From CAG-492 sp045643465 (GTDB lineage: Bacteria; Bacillota; Clostridia; TANB77; CAG-508), in contig JAZUKV010000023.1 in assembly GCA_045643465.1 (NCBI GenBank), forward strand, positions 1 through 64,000: 64,000 bases of DNA, written 5' to 3'. The notes below the pieces were generated by a model, which saw nothing but the letters and a program-made list of their open reading frames with translations, searched no databases and was not told where the DNA came from. Positions 25,289 through 34,530 of the stretch are shown here, one piece after another. The number at the start of each line of letters is the position of its first letter. Positions within the stretch are counted from its first letter, which is position 1. A program made the position numbers and the translations under genes.

Positions 25289-25654
25289 ATGGCTCGTATA
25301 TCAGGAGTAGATTTACCTAGAGAAAAAAGAATTGAAATAGGATTAACATATATATATGGAATAGGTTTATCAAGTTCTCAAAAAATATTAGCAAAAGCTG
25401 GTGTAAATCCAGATACTAGAGTTAAAGATTTAACAGACGATCAAGAACAAGCAATCAGAAATGCTATGGAAGGATACGTTGTTGAAGGAGACTTACGTAG
25501 AGAAGTTGCTCTAAATATCAAAAGACTTACAGAAATCGGTTGCTATAGAGGATTAAGACATAGAAGAGGTCTTCCAGTTAGAGGACAAAGAACAAAAACT
25601 AATGCTCGTACAAGAAAAGGACCTAGAAAATTAGTAAGCAAGAGTAAGAAATAA
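25289..25654 (+). CDS. rpsM: 30S ribosomal protein S13
   Basis: 121 aa. MARISGVDLPREKRIEIGLT at the start, a helix-hairpin-helix (YGIG), and CYRGLRHRRGLPVRGQRT in the C-terminal tail that contacts P-site tRNA. Start behind GGAGGTG. Confidence 0.97.
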   Translation: MARISGVDLPREKRIEIGLTYIYGIGLSSSQKILAKAGVNPDTRVKDLTDDQEQAIRNAMEGYVVEGDLRREVALNIKRLTEIGCYRGLRHRRGLPVRGQRTKTNARTRKGPRKLVSKSKK

Positions 25655-25673
25655 TTAAGGAGGTAAAACTTAA

Positions 25674-26072
25674 ATGGCTACAAAGAATGTAACAAAAAAA
25701 GTAACTAGAAGAAGAGATAGAAAAAATATCGAAAAAGGTATGGCACATATTCATTCTAGTTTTAATAATACAATCGTTACAATTACAGATGTTCAAGGAA
25801 ATGCTATTTCTTGGGCAAGTGCTGGAGAATTAGGATTCAAAGGATCTAGAAAAAGTACTCCATTCGCAGCTAGTGAAGCAGCTGAAACAGCAGCTAAAGC
25901 AGCTATGGAACACGGATTAAAATCAGTAGAAGTATTTGTAAAAGGACCAGGTTCTGGTCGTGAAGCTGCTATAAGATCATTACAAGCAGCAGGGTTAGAA
26001 ATTAGCAGCATTAAAGATGTAACACCAATACCACATAATGGTTGTAGACCACCAAAAAGACGTCGTGTATAA
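25674..26072 (+). CDS. rpsK: 30S ribosomal protein S11
   Basis: 132 aa. GMAHIHSSFNNTIVTITD and the end PIPHNGCRPPKRRRV are the family signatures. Platform protein near the mRNA exit. Confidence 0.97.
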   Translation: MATKNVTKKVTRRRDRKNIEKGMAHIHSSFNNTIVTITDVQGNAISWASAGELGFKGSRKSTPFAASEAAETAAKAAMEHGLKSVEVFVKGPGSGREAAIRSLQAAGLEISSIKDVTPIPHNGCRPPKRRRV

Positions 26073-26102
26073 TTAAAAATAATAAGGAAGGTGAAATAAA
26101 AA

Positions 26103-26729
26103 ATGGCAAGATATAAAGATGAGCAATGTCGTATTTGCCGTAGAGAAGGACAAAAGTTATTCTTAAAAGGTTCAAGATGTTATTCTGACAAATGCAGTAT
26201 TTCAAGAAGAAATTATGCTCCAGGACAAAATGGACAAAAAAAGAAGAAACTTTCTGAATATGGAACACAGTTAAGAGAAAAACAAAAAACAAAAGCTTTT
26301 TATGGTGTAGGAGAAAAACAATTTAGAAAATATTTCCAAATGGCTTCAAATAGCAAAGGAAAAACAGGTGAAGTATTACTACAAATATTAGAAAGCAGAT
26401 TAGATAATGTTGTATATAGATTAGGATTTGCAAGTTCAAGAGCACAAGCTAGAATGCAAGTTACACATGGAGCATTTGAAGTAAATGGTCAAAAAGTTGA
26501 TATACCATCATACCTAGTTAAACCAGGTGATGTAATAGCAGTAAGAGAAATAAGAAAAGATAATGGTGCTATTAAAATATCAGTTGAAGAAAATGCTTCA
26601 AGACCAGTTCCAGCTTGGTTAGAAAAAGATGTTGAAAAATTAAGTGGTAAAGTATTAGCAGTTGTTGCTAGAGAAGAAATTGACTTACCAGTTGAAGAAC
26701 ATTTAATAGTAGAGCTTTACTCAAAATAA
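26103..26729 (+). CDS. rpsD: 30S ribosomal protein S4
   Basis: 208 aa. Four N-terminal cysteines (C9, C12, C26, C31) form the zinc-binding version. The S4 RNA-binding domain carries VYRLGFASSRAQARMQVTHG. A primary 16S-assembly protein; in Bacillus it represses its own gene. Confidence 0.97.
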   Translation: MARYKDEQCRICRREGQKLFLKGSRCYSDKCSISRRNYAPGQNGQKKKKLSEYGTQLREKQKTKAFYGVGEKQFRKYFQMASNSKGKTGEVLLQILESRLDNVVYRLGFASSRAQARMQVTHGAFEVNGQKVDIPSYLVKPGDVIAVREIRKDNGAIKISVEENASRPVPAWLEKDVEKLSGKVLAVVAREEIDLPVEEHLIVELYSK

Positions 26730-26827
26730 TAAGGCTAGCATTAGTGCTATATTTATTAAAAAGTTTATATTGGAATTTATTTTAAAGTGGAGAAATAAAA
26801 TCTCACTTCTTATATTGGGAGGTAAAA

Positions 26828-27775
26828 ATGATAGAATTTGAAAAGCCAAATATTAAATGCTTAGAGATAGATAATGATAATAATTATGCTAAATTTGTAT
26901 GTGAGCCACTAGAGCGTGGTTATGGCATAACTATAGGAAATTCACTAAGAAGAATATTACTTTCTTCATTACCAGGAAGTGCAATAACTGGTGTAAAAAT
27001 TGAAGGTGTTCAACATGAATTTTCTACAATACCAAATGTAGTAGAAGATGTACCAGAGATAATAGTCAATCTTAAAAGTGTAAGATTAAAATTAGACGAA
27101 AATGAAGAAAAGACTCTAAGAATTAACTTTAAGGGAGAAGGAGAAGTTAAAGCCGGTGATATTATCACAGATGGAACAGTAGAAATATTAAATCCAGATT
27201 TACATATAGCAACTGTTTCAGAAGGTGGATCATTAGTAATGGAATTAGTAGCTGATATGGGTAGAGGATACAACACAGCTGAAAAGAACAAAAAAGATGA
27301 TCAACCTCTAGGATTACTTCCAATAGATTCTATCTACACACCAGTCAAAAAAGTTAATTATTCAGTTGAAAATACAAGAGTTGGACAAATGGTTGATTAT
27401 GACAAATTAACAATTGAAGTTTGGACAGATGGAAGTTTAAAACCATACGAAGCTTTAAGTCTAGCTGCTAAAGTAATGACTGGACACTTAGAATTATTCA
27501 TAGATTTATCAGAGGCTACAAAAAATACTAAAGTTATGGTAGAAAAAGAAGAATCTAAGAAAGAAAAAGTATTAGAAATGTCTATAGAAGATTTAGAATT
27601 ATCTGTAAGATCATTCAATTGTTTAAAGAGAGCAAATATTTCAACAGTTGAAGATTTAGCAAATAAAACAGAATCAGATATGATGAAAGTAAGAAATCTA
27701 GGAAAGAAATCTTTAGATGAAGTAACAAATAAATTACATGCATTAGGATTAGATTTTGCTAGAGAAGATGATTAA
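26828..27775 (+). CDS. rpoA: DNA-directed RNA polymerase subunit alpha
   Basis: 315 aa. The N-terminal assembly domain has FVCEPLERGYGITIGNSLRR; a linker follows, then the C-terminal domain with LELSVRSFNCLKRANISTVE that contacts UP elements and activators. Located between rpsD and rplQ as in other Firmicutes. Confidence 0.97.
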   Translation: MIEFEKPNIKCLEIDNDNNYAKFVCEPLERGYGITIGNSLRRILLSSLPGSAITGVKIEGVQHEFSTIPNVVEDVPEIIVNLKSVRLKLDENEEKTLRINFKGEGEVKAGDIITDGTVEILNPDLHIATVSEGGSLVMELVADMGRGYNTAEKNKKDDQPLGLLPIDSIYTPVKKVNYSVENTRVGQMVDYDKLTIEVWTDGSLKPYEALSLAAKVMTGHLELFIDLSEATKNTKVMVEKEESKKEKVLEMSIEDLELSVRSFNCLKRANISTVEDLANKTESDMMKVRNLGKKSLDEVTNKLHALGLDFAREDD

Positions 27776-27804
27776 TAAATAGAAAAAAAGGAGGACTTGT
27801 CAAA

Positions 27805-28329
27805 GTGGCTACAAATAGAAAATTAGGAAAAACAACAGATATAAGATTAGCTATGCTTAAAACACAAGTAACAGATTTATTATTACATGGTCAAATCGAA
27901 ACAACATTAGCAAGAGCTAAAGAAATTGCACCATTAGCTGAAAAATTAATTGCTTTAGCTATAAGAGAAAAAGACAATTATGAAACAGTAGATTGCAAAG
28001 TTGTTAAAGCTAAATTAGATAGTAATGGTAACAAAGTTACAGAATTAGTTAAAAGCAAAAATGGAAAAGAATTCTTAAAAGTAGTTAAAGAATCAACTAC
28101 AGAAAAAAGACAAAAAGATATGCCTTCAAGATTAAATGCTAGAAGACAAATGATTCAATCTTTAAATAAAGTTAAAGATGAAGAAGGAAATCCTGTAGAT
28201 TTAACTGCAAAATTATTTAATGAATTAGCTCCAAAATACGAAGGAAGACAAGGTGGTTATACACGTATAATCAAAGTTGGACAACGTAGAGGAGATGCAG
28301 CAGAAGTTGCTATATTAAAATTAGTTTAA
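27805..28329 (+). CDS. rplQ: 50S ribosomal protein L17, long form
   Basis: 174 aa from GTG 27805 behind AAGGAGGA. MATNRKLGKTTDIRLAMLKT (initiator read as Met) and the C-terminal YTRIIKVGQRRGDAAEVAIL are typical. Compared with the usual length of about 115-130 aa, there is an insertion between about residues 55 and 105 (VDCKVVKAKLDSNGNKVTEL and following). Last gene of the superoperon, with a strong terminator after it. Confidence 0.95.
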   Translation: MATNRKLGKTTDIRLAMLKTQVTDLLLHGQIETTLARAKEIAPLAEKLIALAIREKDNYETVDCKVVKAKLDSNGNKVTELVKSKNGKEFLKVVKESTTEKRQKDMPSRLNARRQMIQSLNKVKDEEGNPVDLTAKLFNELAPKYEGRQGGYTRIIKVGQRRGDAAEVAILKLV

Positions 28330-28350
28330 TAAAAGTCAGTTTTATATGTG

Positions 28351-28390
28351 AATAGTTAGGGGAAAAAAGTACCTCTAACTATTTTTTTTT
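28351..28390 (+). terminator. Terminator of the ribosomal superoperon
   Basis: AATAGTTAGGGG pairs with CCTCTAACTATT around an A-rich loop and is followed by a run of T's. Confidence 0.92.
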
Positions 28391-28480
28391 GCATAATATA
28401 AGCGAATTTCACTAATTAAGATTTTAATCATATAATATAGTAAAATAACATAAAAACTATTAATTTCAGGAGGGATTTAT

Positions 28481-28828
28481 GTGTTAAATTTTATAATACA
28501 TTGTATTATATGGACATTAGCTATATATGCAATTATAGACATATTTAAAACTATAAAAAGCAATTTAATACCTAAAAGAATCGAATCTAACGGAATTTAT
28601 ATAATCGTAGCAGCTAAAAATCAGGAGCAACAAATAGAAGGATTTTTGAGATCAATAATTTTTAGAATATTATATGGTAAAGAAGATTATTTTAAAAACA
28701 TAATTGTAACTGACTTAAATTCAATTGATAATACGAAAGAAATATTAAATAAATTTTCTAAAGATTACAATGAAATTAATTTAATAGAATGGGAAGATTG
28801 TAAAAAAAGATTAGACAACTTAGAATAA
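28481..28828 (+). CDS. Membrane-anchored protein with a glycosyltransferase-like fragment
   Basis: 115 aa from GTG 28481 behind AGGAGGG; an overlapping ATG is out of frame. Residues 1-24 form one membrane segment. The rest looks like the first part of a GT-A fold: GIYIIVAAKNQEQQIEGFLR, then NIIVTDLNSIDNTKEIL, which resembles the nucleotide-binding DxSxDxT motif of family 2 glycosyltransferases. At 115 aa it is too short to be a full enzyme and lacks the acceptor half. Function unknown. Confidence 0.6.
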   Translation: MLNFIIHCIIWTLAIYAIIDIFKTIKSNLIPKRIESNGIYIIVAAKNQEQQIEGFLRSIIFRILYGKEDYFKNIIVTDLNSIDNTKEILNKFSKDYNEINLIEWEDCKKRLDNLE

Positions 28829-28884
28829 TATTGAATTATGATTTTCTATGTGATAAACTACATAAAAAATAAGATGAAAGGCAT

Positions 28885-31107
28885 ATGAAAGTGGAACTAA
28901 AAGGAGAGCTTAAAGAAATAATATTTCAAAATGATGTTAATGGATATACAATAGGAATTATAGATACAGATGATGAAGAAATTACAGTAGTAGGGTATTT
29001 ACCATTTATTTCAATAGGTGATAATTTAAAATTAATTGGAAAATTTGTAAATCATCAAGATTATGGAAGACAATTTAAAATAGATACATTTGAAAAATTG
29101 ATGCCACAAACTGCTGCAAGTTTAGAGCGTTATTTATCAAACGGAATGATAAAAGGAATTGGTCCAGCTATAGCAAAAAGGATTACTGAAAAATTTGGAG
29201 AAGAAACCTTACACGTATTAAAATTTGATCCAGAGCGATTAGCTTTAGTTAGAGGAATTTCAAAAGAAAAGGCAATTGAAATATCAAATCAATTTAATGA
29301 AAACTGGGAATTATGGCAAATAGTTGGTTTTTTAGAGAAATTTGGAATAGGTGTGCAAAATGCCCAAAATGTTTATAAAGCTTTGGGCGCAAATGCTATA
29401 GAAGAAATAGAAGCTAATCCATATATTTTGATAGATGTTGCAAACAATGTAGATTTTAAATTAATCGACAAAATGGCAATGGGATTAGGGTTTGAATATA
29501 ATAATGAAAAAAGAATAAAATCTGGAATAAAATATGCATTATCAAAAGCAACAATGAATGGGCATTGCACAGTTTTAGAAGATGAGCTTTACAATTATAT
29601 AAGAGCACTGTTAGGAGTTCAAAATGAAGAAATAGAAAACTGCATGATTGAGCTTAAAGTAAAAGGTGAAATTTATATAGAGGAACGTGAGGATAATAAT
29701 TGGGTTTATTTAGAATCATATTATAAAACAGAAGATAGTATTGTTCATAAAATATTAAATTTAAGCAAAGCAGGGAATATTAAAAAAATTCAAGATTTTG
29801 GTAATGAACTTAGAAAAGTAGAAGAAAAGACAGATTTAATATTATCTGATAAGCAAAAAGAAGCAGTTGAAGCTGTAAATGATAATAATGTTTGCATCAT
29901 TACAGGAGGTCCAGGAACAGGTAAAACAACAATAATTAAAGTTATTTTGGAGCTCTTTAAATCTAAAAAAAGAAAAATTGTATTATGCGCGCCAACAGGT
30001 AGAGCTGCGAAAAGAATGTCTGAAACAACTGGCGAAGATGCTAAAACTTTGCACAGGCTATTAGAGATAGGTAAAATACAAGAAGATTCTACCAGTAAAT
30101 TTAATGATTATGAAATAGCACCAATAGATGCAGATATTGTAATTGTTGATGAAATGTCCATGGTTGATATATTTTTAATGAATTATTTATTAAAAGCGTT
30201 ATATCAGGGGACTAAATTAGTTCTAGTAGGTGATGTAGATCAGTTACCATCAGTTGGTCCAGGAAATGTATTAGCTGACTTAATAAATTCAGAAAAAATA
30301 AAAACAATAGTATTAAATAAAATCTTTAGACAAGCTGCAAAAAGTAAAATTATTTTAAATGCTCATAGAGTAAATAATGGTCAAAATTTTATCAAACAAG
30401 AAGAATCAGAAGAGGAATTATATAAAGATTTTTTCTATATAAAAGAAAACAATCAAGATAAAATATTAAATCAAGTTATTTCTTTATGTAGTGGCAGATT
30501 ACAATCATATGGAAATTATGATTTCTTTAAAAATATACAGGTAATTACACCAACGAAAAAAGGAATGTTAGGCACAAAAGATTTAAATAAAGTGTTACAA
30601 GAGCATTTAAATCCGTTAGAAAAAGGCGGAGTTGAAAAGCAAAATTTAGGTGCATTATTTAGAATTGGTGATAGAGTGATGCAAATTAAAAATAATTATG
30701 ATATATTCTGGGAAAGAGAAATTGATGAATATGAAACTGGAACAGGAGTATTCAATGGGGAATTTGGAACAATATTAAAAATTGATGAAGTAGAAAAAAG
30801 AATGAAAATAAAGTTTGATGATGAAAAATACTCATGGTATCAATTTTCAGAATTAGATCAAATAGAGCATGCATATGCAATAACAGTTCATAAAGCTCAG
30901 GGAAGCGAATTTGATATTGTTATTATGCCAATAGTGCAGGCTGCGCCAATGTTGTTAACACGTAATTTACTATATACAGGAATGACAAGAGCAAAAAAGA
31001 TGTTAATAATTATTGGAAATTCAAACGTTATAGATTTTATGGTTAATAATGTTGATAGTAAAAAGAGGAATACAGGGTTAGAGCATAAACTTAAAAATAT
31101 GATATAA
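28885..31107 (+). CDS. recD2: RecD-like DNA helicase (RecD2)
   Basis: 740 aa. A superfamily 1B 5'-3' helicase. The N-terminal OB-like part is followed by helix-hairpin-helix repeats (GMIKGIGPAIAKRI, ALVRGISKEKAIEI). The motor has Walker A GGPGTGKTT (341-349), Walker B DEMSMVD, and VHKAQGSEFD near the end. RecD2 proteins act without RecBC in replication-fork and mismatch repair. Start ATG with a weak GAAAGG site; a GTG two codons later is possible. Confidence 0.95.
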   Translation: MKVELKGELKEIIFQNDVNGYTIGIIDTDDEEITVVGYLPFISIGDNLKLIGKFVNHQDYGRQFKIDTFEKLMPQTAASLERYLSNGMIKGIGPAIAKRITEKFGEETLHVLKFDPERLALVRGISKEKAIEISNQFNENWELWQIVGFLEKFGIGVQNAQNVYKALGANAIEEIEANPYILIDVANNVDFKLIDKMAMGLGFEYNNEKRIKSGIKYALSKATMNGHCTVLEDELYNYIRALLGVQNEEIENCMIELKVKGEIYIEEREDNNWVYLESYYKTEDSIVHKILNLSKAGNIKKIQDFGNELRKVEEKTDLILSDKQKEAVEAVNDNNVCIITGGPGTGKTTIIKVILELFKSKKRKIVLCAPTGRAAKRMSETTGEDAKTLHRLLEIGKIQEDSTSKFNDYEIAPIDADIVIVDEMSMVDIFLMNYLLKALYQGTKLVLVGDVDQLPSVGPGNVLADLINSEKIKTIVLNKIFRQAAKSKIILNAHRVNNGQNFIKQEESEEELYKDFFYIKENNQDKILNQVISLCSGRLQSYGNYDFFKNIQVITPTKKGMLGTKDLNKVLQEHLNPLEKGGVEKQNLGALFRIGDRVMQIKNNYDIFWEREIDEYETGTGVFNGEFGTILKIDEVEKRMKIKFDDEKYSWYQFSELDQIEHAYAITVHKAQGSEFDIVIMPIVQAAPMLLTRNLLYTGMTRAKKMLIIIGNSNVIDFMVNNVDSKKRNTGLEHKLKNMI

Positions 31108-31141
31108 AAATTGGGGGCAATTTATTAGGAAGGAGATTTTT

Positions 31142-31804
31142 ATGAATCTTGAAATAATAAATAAAGCTCTCAATTTTATTTTTCCACCTGTATGCGGTTT
31201 ATGTGGAAAAATTTCTAAAACATATTTATGTGAGAGCTGTAAAATTAAAATAAAAGATATGGAATTAAATGAGTTAAAAGAATATGAAAAAAAAGATTTC
31301 AAATACCATTTTTATATTTTTGAATATAAGGATATTATTAGAGATAAAATAATAAGCTATAAATTTCAAGATGATTCATATCTATTTAGATTTTTCTCAG
31401 AAATAATATTAGATAATAAAATTTTGTGTGAGTTTATAAACAAATATGATTATATTATAGCTGTTCCAATACACAAAAAAAGATTAAAAAAAAGAGGCTA
31501 TAATCAAAGTGCATTAATAGCAAAGGAATTTTCAAAAAAATTGAATGTAACATATATAGAAAATATATTAGTTAAAGTAAAAAATATAAAACCACAAAGT
31601 TCGCTGAATAAAAAGCAGAGATGTGAAAATATTAAGGGAGCATACATATTAAAACATTCAGATAATGAAAATATATTAAAAGATAAAAAAGTGCTAATAT
31701 TTGATGATATATATACAACAGGAAATACAGTAAATGAGTGCTCTAAAATTTTAAATTCAACTGGGTGTAAAGAAATTAGCATAATAACAATTGCAAAAGA
31801 TTAA
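31142..31804 (+). CDS. comFC: ComF-family phosphoribosyltransferase-like protein
   Basis: 220 aa behind GGAAGGAG. The N-terminal zinc ribbon has C18, C21, C30 and C33. The C-terminal PRTase-fold has the PRPP-binding loop VLIFDDIYTTGNT and an upstream KRGYNQSALIAKEF segment. ComF proteins are needed for DNA uptake in naturally competent bacteria; in many clostridia it is a lone housekeeping-like gene next to recD2, as here. Confidence 0.9.
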   Translation: MNLEIINKALNFIFPPVCGLCGKISKTYLCESCKIKIKDMELNELKEYEKKDFKYHFYIFEYKDIIRDKIISYKFQDDSYLFRFFSEIILDNKILCEFINKYDYIIAVPIHKKRLKKRGYNQSALIAKEFSKKLNVTYIENILVKVKNIKPQSSLNKKQRCENIKGAYILKHSDNENILKDKKVLIFDDIYTTGNTVNECSKILNSTGCKEISIITIAKD

Positions 31805-31811
31805 AATACTA

Positions 31812-31840
31812 TTGACAACAACGAACAAAGGTTCTATAAT
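31812..31840 (+). promoter_or_regulatory. Consensus promoter of dinB
   Basis: TTGACA at 31812-31817 and TATAAT at 31835-31840 with a 17-base spacer; a LexA-type operator fills most of the spacer. Confidence 0.88.
31822..31835 (+). promoter_or_regulatory. LexA (SOS) box in the dinB promoter
   Basis: CGAACAAAGGTTC contains GAAC-N4-GTTC, the core of the Gram-positive LexA operator. It lies between -35 and -10, where bound LexA would block RNA polymerase. It is the only such box noticed in the window and stands before a classic SOS gene. Confidence 0.82.
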
Positions 31841-31859
31841 GCAGTTGGTGGTGATTATA

Positions 31860-33072
31860 ATGGAAAGACAAATTTTGCACGTAGATGTAAATAATGCATT
31901 TTTAAGTTGGTCAGCAGTAGAAATGTTAAAACAAGGATATAAAACAGATATAAGAGAAATTCCAGCAGTTATTGGTGGAGATGAATCTAGAAGAGCAGGA
32001 ATAGTTTTGGCAAAAAGTATGCAAGCAAAAAACTGTGGAATATCAACAGGAGAAACTTTATATCAAGCAAGATTAAAGTGTCCAAGTTTGCAAGTTTTTC
32101 CAGGTTTAAGATACGAAAAATATAAAGAATATTCAAATAAATTGTATAATTTATTATTAGAATATACTGATAAAATAGAGCGTTATAGTATTGATGAATG
32201 TTTTCTAGATATGACAGATTATCTAATGAAAGATACTTTATTAAATAAAGCATTAGAAATTAGTAAAAGGGTAAAAAAAGAGCTGGGATTTACAGTAAAT
32301 GTTGGAGTAGCAAATAATAAATTATTAGCAAAAATGGCATCTGATTTTACGAAACCAGATAGAGTACATACACTATTTAAGGAGGAAATTCCCATAAAAA
32401 TGTGGAATTTACCAGTTAAAGAGCTATTTATGTTAGGAAGAAAATCCGTACCCAAATTATATAATATGAAAATAAAAACTATAGGTGATTTAGCAAATTA
32501 TGATGTAAATAAACTTATAAAGCAATTTGGAAAACATGGAAAATTAATGTGGGAATATGCAAATGGAATTGATGATTCAGAAGTAGTATATATAAGAGAA
32601 TTACCAAAAGGAGTAGGAAATTCTGTTACATTACCATCAGATATTAGTGATATAGAAAAAATGGAAGAAGTATTACTAGCTTTAACAGAGCAAGTTACTA
32701 TGAGATTAAGAAGTTACAATATGGTAGCAAAAACTGTAAATGTGCAGTTAAGAACGAATGATTTTCAAGAATCATCTCATCAAGGAAAATTAAATTTTGC
32801 CACATCAACTACTAAAGAAATTTATGCAAAAGCTAAGCAATTATTAGAAGAAATGTATAAGAAGCGGAGATTTAATAAGATTAATAGGATTAAGATTAGA
32901 TAATTTAGATAATGAAGAAGAAAGACAGCTATCATTATTTGAAAATAAAGATAACGAAAAGCAAAAACAATTAGATAAAATAGTAGATACAATAAACTTA
33001 AAGTATGGAAAAAACAGTATAACAAGAGCTGGAAAAATGAATGTAGAAAAAATTGTTAAATTAAAAGAATAA
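31860..33072 (+). pseudogene. dinB: Y-family DNA polymerase IV with a frameshift in the little-finger domain
   Basis: ATG 31860 follows GGTGGTGAT; an earlier in-frame ATG at 31791 lies upstream of the promoter. Frame 1 (to 32903, 347 aa) has the palm with D9 (LHVDVNN) and SIDECFLD (D112, E113). At about 32865 the expected C-terminus moves to the +1 frame, which reads GDLIRLIGLRLDNLDNEEE, then RQLSLFE, and ends at 33072. One extra base near AAGAAGC explains it. Frame 1 alone ends in KKRRFNKINRIKIR and loses the last strand and the tail that normally carries a beta-clamp peptide (QLSLF, here out of frame). Catalytic residues remain, so a truncated polymerase may be made, or the shift may be a sequencing error. 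Confidence 0.85.
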
Positions 33073-33124
33073 GATTTACATGAATAGGCCTATTTGATAT
33101 AATTTGTCAAAAGGAGTGAGAAAT

Positions 33125-33610
33125 ATGCAAAAAAAGAGGGAAGATTATATAAATTGGGATGCTTATTTTATGGGAATAGCAATGCTTTCAGCACAAAGAA
33201 GTAAAGATCCTAATACACAAGTAGGTGCATGTATTGTAAGCAAAGATAATAAAATTTTATCAGTAGGATACAATGGAGCACCAAATGGATATGACGATGA
33301 AAATATGCCTTGGGGCAGAGAAGGAGATTTTTTAAATACAAAATATGCATATGTATGCCATGCAGAGCTAAATGCAATTTTAAATAATAAAGGTTCAAAA
33401 TTAGAAGGAGCAAGAATATATGTAGATTTATTTCCTTGCAACGAATGCGCCAAAGCCATAATACAATCAGGGATAAAAGAAATCATATACAAATCAGACA
33501 AATATAATGGAACAGATGGAAATATAGTTTCTAAAAAAATGTTAGATTATTGTGGAATAAAATATACAAAATATCAAGAATCAAACGTTCAAATAAACTT
33601 AGACTTATAA
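33125..33610 (+). CDS. comEB: dCMP deaminase family protein
   Basis: 161 aa from ATG 33125 behind AAAGGAGTG; an in-frame ATG at 33104 has no ribosome site. Converts dCMP to dUMP for dTTP synthesis. The zinc site is complete: H79-A-E81 (CHAELNAI) and P104-C105-x2-C108 (PCNEC). Substrate-pocket motif GYNGAPNG is present. It is 52 bases after dinB; deoC follows, giving a deoxynucleotide-related pair. Confidence 0.92.
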   Translation: MQKKREDYINWDAYFMGIAMLSAQRSKDPNTQVGACIVSKDNKILSVGYNGAPNGYDDENMPWGREGDFLNTKYAYVCHAELNAILNNKGSKLEGARIYVDLFPCNECAKAIIQSGIKEIIYKSDKYNGTDGNIVSKKMLDYCGIKYTKYQESNVQINLDL

Positions 33611-33616
33611 TGGAAT

Positions 33617-33642
33617 TGGGGACGGTTCTAATTTCCACTTTT
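33617..33642 (+). repeat. GGGACGGTTCT repeat, half-unit copy 1
   Basis: The sequence GGGGACGGTTCTAATTTCCAC plus a T-run, between comEB and deoC. Related copies are at 56687-56744 (full palindrome) and 60622-60646. It looks like a REP-type intergenic element. Confidence 0.7.
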
Positions 33643-33660
33643 TGAAAAAGGAGAATTTTT

Positions 33661-34323
33661 ATGAGTGAAGAAGATTTGTTAAAATTAGTTGATCATACAT
33701 TATTAAAACAAGCATCGACATGGGATGAAATTAAATTAATTTGTGATGAAGCAATATTATATAATACTGCTTCAGTTTGCATACCGCCATATTTTGTAAA
33801 ACAAGCAAAAGAATATGTTAATGAAAAAAAGAAAATTTGTACTGTTATAGGATTTCCAAATGGATATAATACAACAGAAGTGAAAGTATTTGAAACTAAA
33901 AATGCAATAAATAATGGCGCTGATGAAATAGATATGGTAATAAATATAGGAATGTTGAAAGATAAAAAATATGATGAGATATTATTTGAGATAAACCAAA
34001 TAAAAGATGCTTGTGATGGCAAAATATTAAAAGTAATTATAGAAACATGTCTATTATCAGAAGATGAAAAAATAAAAATGTGTGAAATTGTTTCTAAATC
34101 AAACGCAGATTATATTAAAACATCTACTGGATTTTCAATAGCAGGTGCAACAATTGAAGATATAGAAATAATGAAAAAATATATGAGTAATGAAAAAGGT
34201 ATAAAAGCTGCAGGAGGAATTTCTTCTTTTGAAGATGCAAAGATTTTTGTTCAAAAAGGAGCTACTAGATTAGGAACAAGTAAATTAGTAAATTTGGCAA
34301 AAAAACGAAACATTGACAAATAA
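33661..34323 (+). CDS. deoC: Deoxyribose-phosphate aldolase
   Basis: 220 aa, TIM barrel. Cleaves 2-deoxyribose 5-phosphate to glyceraldehyde 3-phosphate and acetaldehyde. Schiff-base Lys153 (YIKTSTGF), catalytic D91 (GADEIDMVIN) and K182 (GIKAAGG) are present, as is DHTLLK near the start. Behind AAAGGAG. Confidence 0.95.
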   Translation: MSEEDLLKLVDHTLLKQASTWDEIKLICDEAILYNTASVCIPPYFVKQAKEYVNEKKKICTVIGFPNGYNTTEVKVFETKNAINNGADEIDMVINIGMLKDKKYDEILFEINQIKDACDGKILKVIIETCLLSEDEKIKMCEIVSKSNADYIKTSTGFSIAGATIEDIEIMKKYMSNEKGIKAAGGISSFEDAKIFVQKGATRLGTSKLVNLAKKRNIDK

Positions 34324-34341
34324 TAAACATTATGGTAACAT
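34313..34341 (+). promoter_or_regulatory. Possible promoter of the attenuator leader
   Basis: TTGACA (34313-34318, inside the end of deoC) and TAACAT (34336-34341) lie 17 bases apart. The -10 box is weak; a TATACT a few bases later is an alternative with too long a spacer. Confidence 0.5.
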
Positions 34342-34349
34342 ATACTATA

Positions 34350-34498
34350 TTAGGAGTGTACCTAAGTATAAAAACTGAGCGGTACAGGATAACAATAGTT
34401 ATTTACACAGAAGTAAGATATAAGTCTTACAGAGGAGTCTTAATAAATTTTATGATGTAAGTGTTATAAAATGAAGACTAATCTCTGTAAGGTTTTTT
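34350..34498 (+). promoter_or_regulatory. Transcription attenuator leader before the GNAT gene
   Basis: About 150 bases. TGTACC/GGTACA form an early stem. GTAAGA-TATAAG-TCTTAC (34413-34430) is a second. Its right part (CTTAC) is also the start of the left arm of a long terminator: CTTACAGAG and AGTCTT pair with AAGACT and CTCTGTAAG (34426-34441 with 34474-34491), followed by six T's. The two folds exclude each other, as in an attenuator. A small frame (GTG 34357, about 34 codons) overlaps the first structures, but its start is too close to AGGAG to be convincing. The signal sensed is unknown. Confidence 0.65.
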
Positions 34499-34530
34499 GT
34501 TTTATATGCTTAGAAAGGGTGATGATATAT

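Noticed and set aside
34357..34461. Leader peptide of about 34 codons in the GNAT attenuator
   Set aside because: The GTG start directly abuts AGGAG, leaving no spacing; kept only as a possibility, not as a gene.
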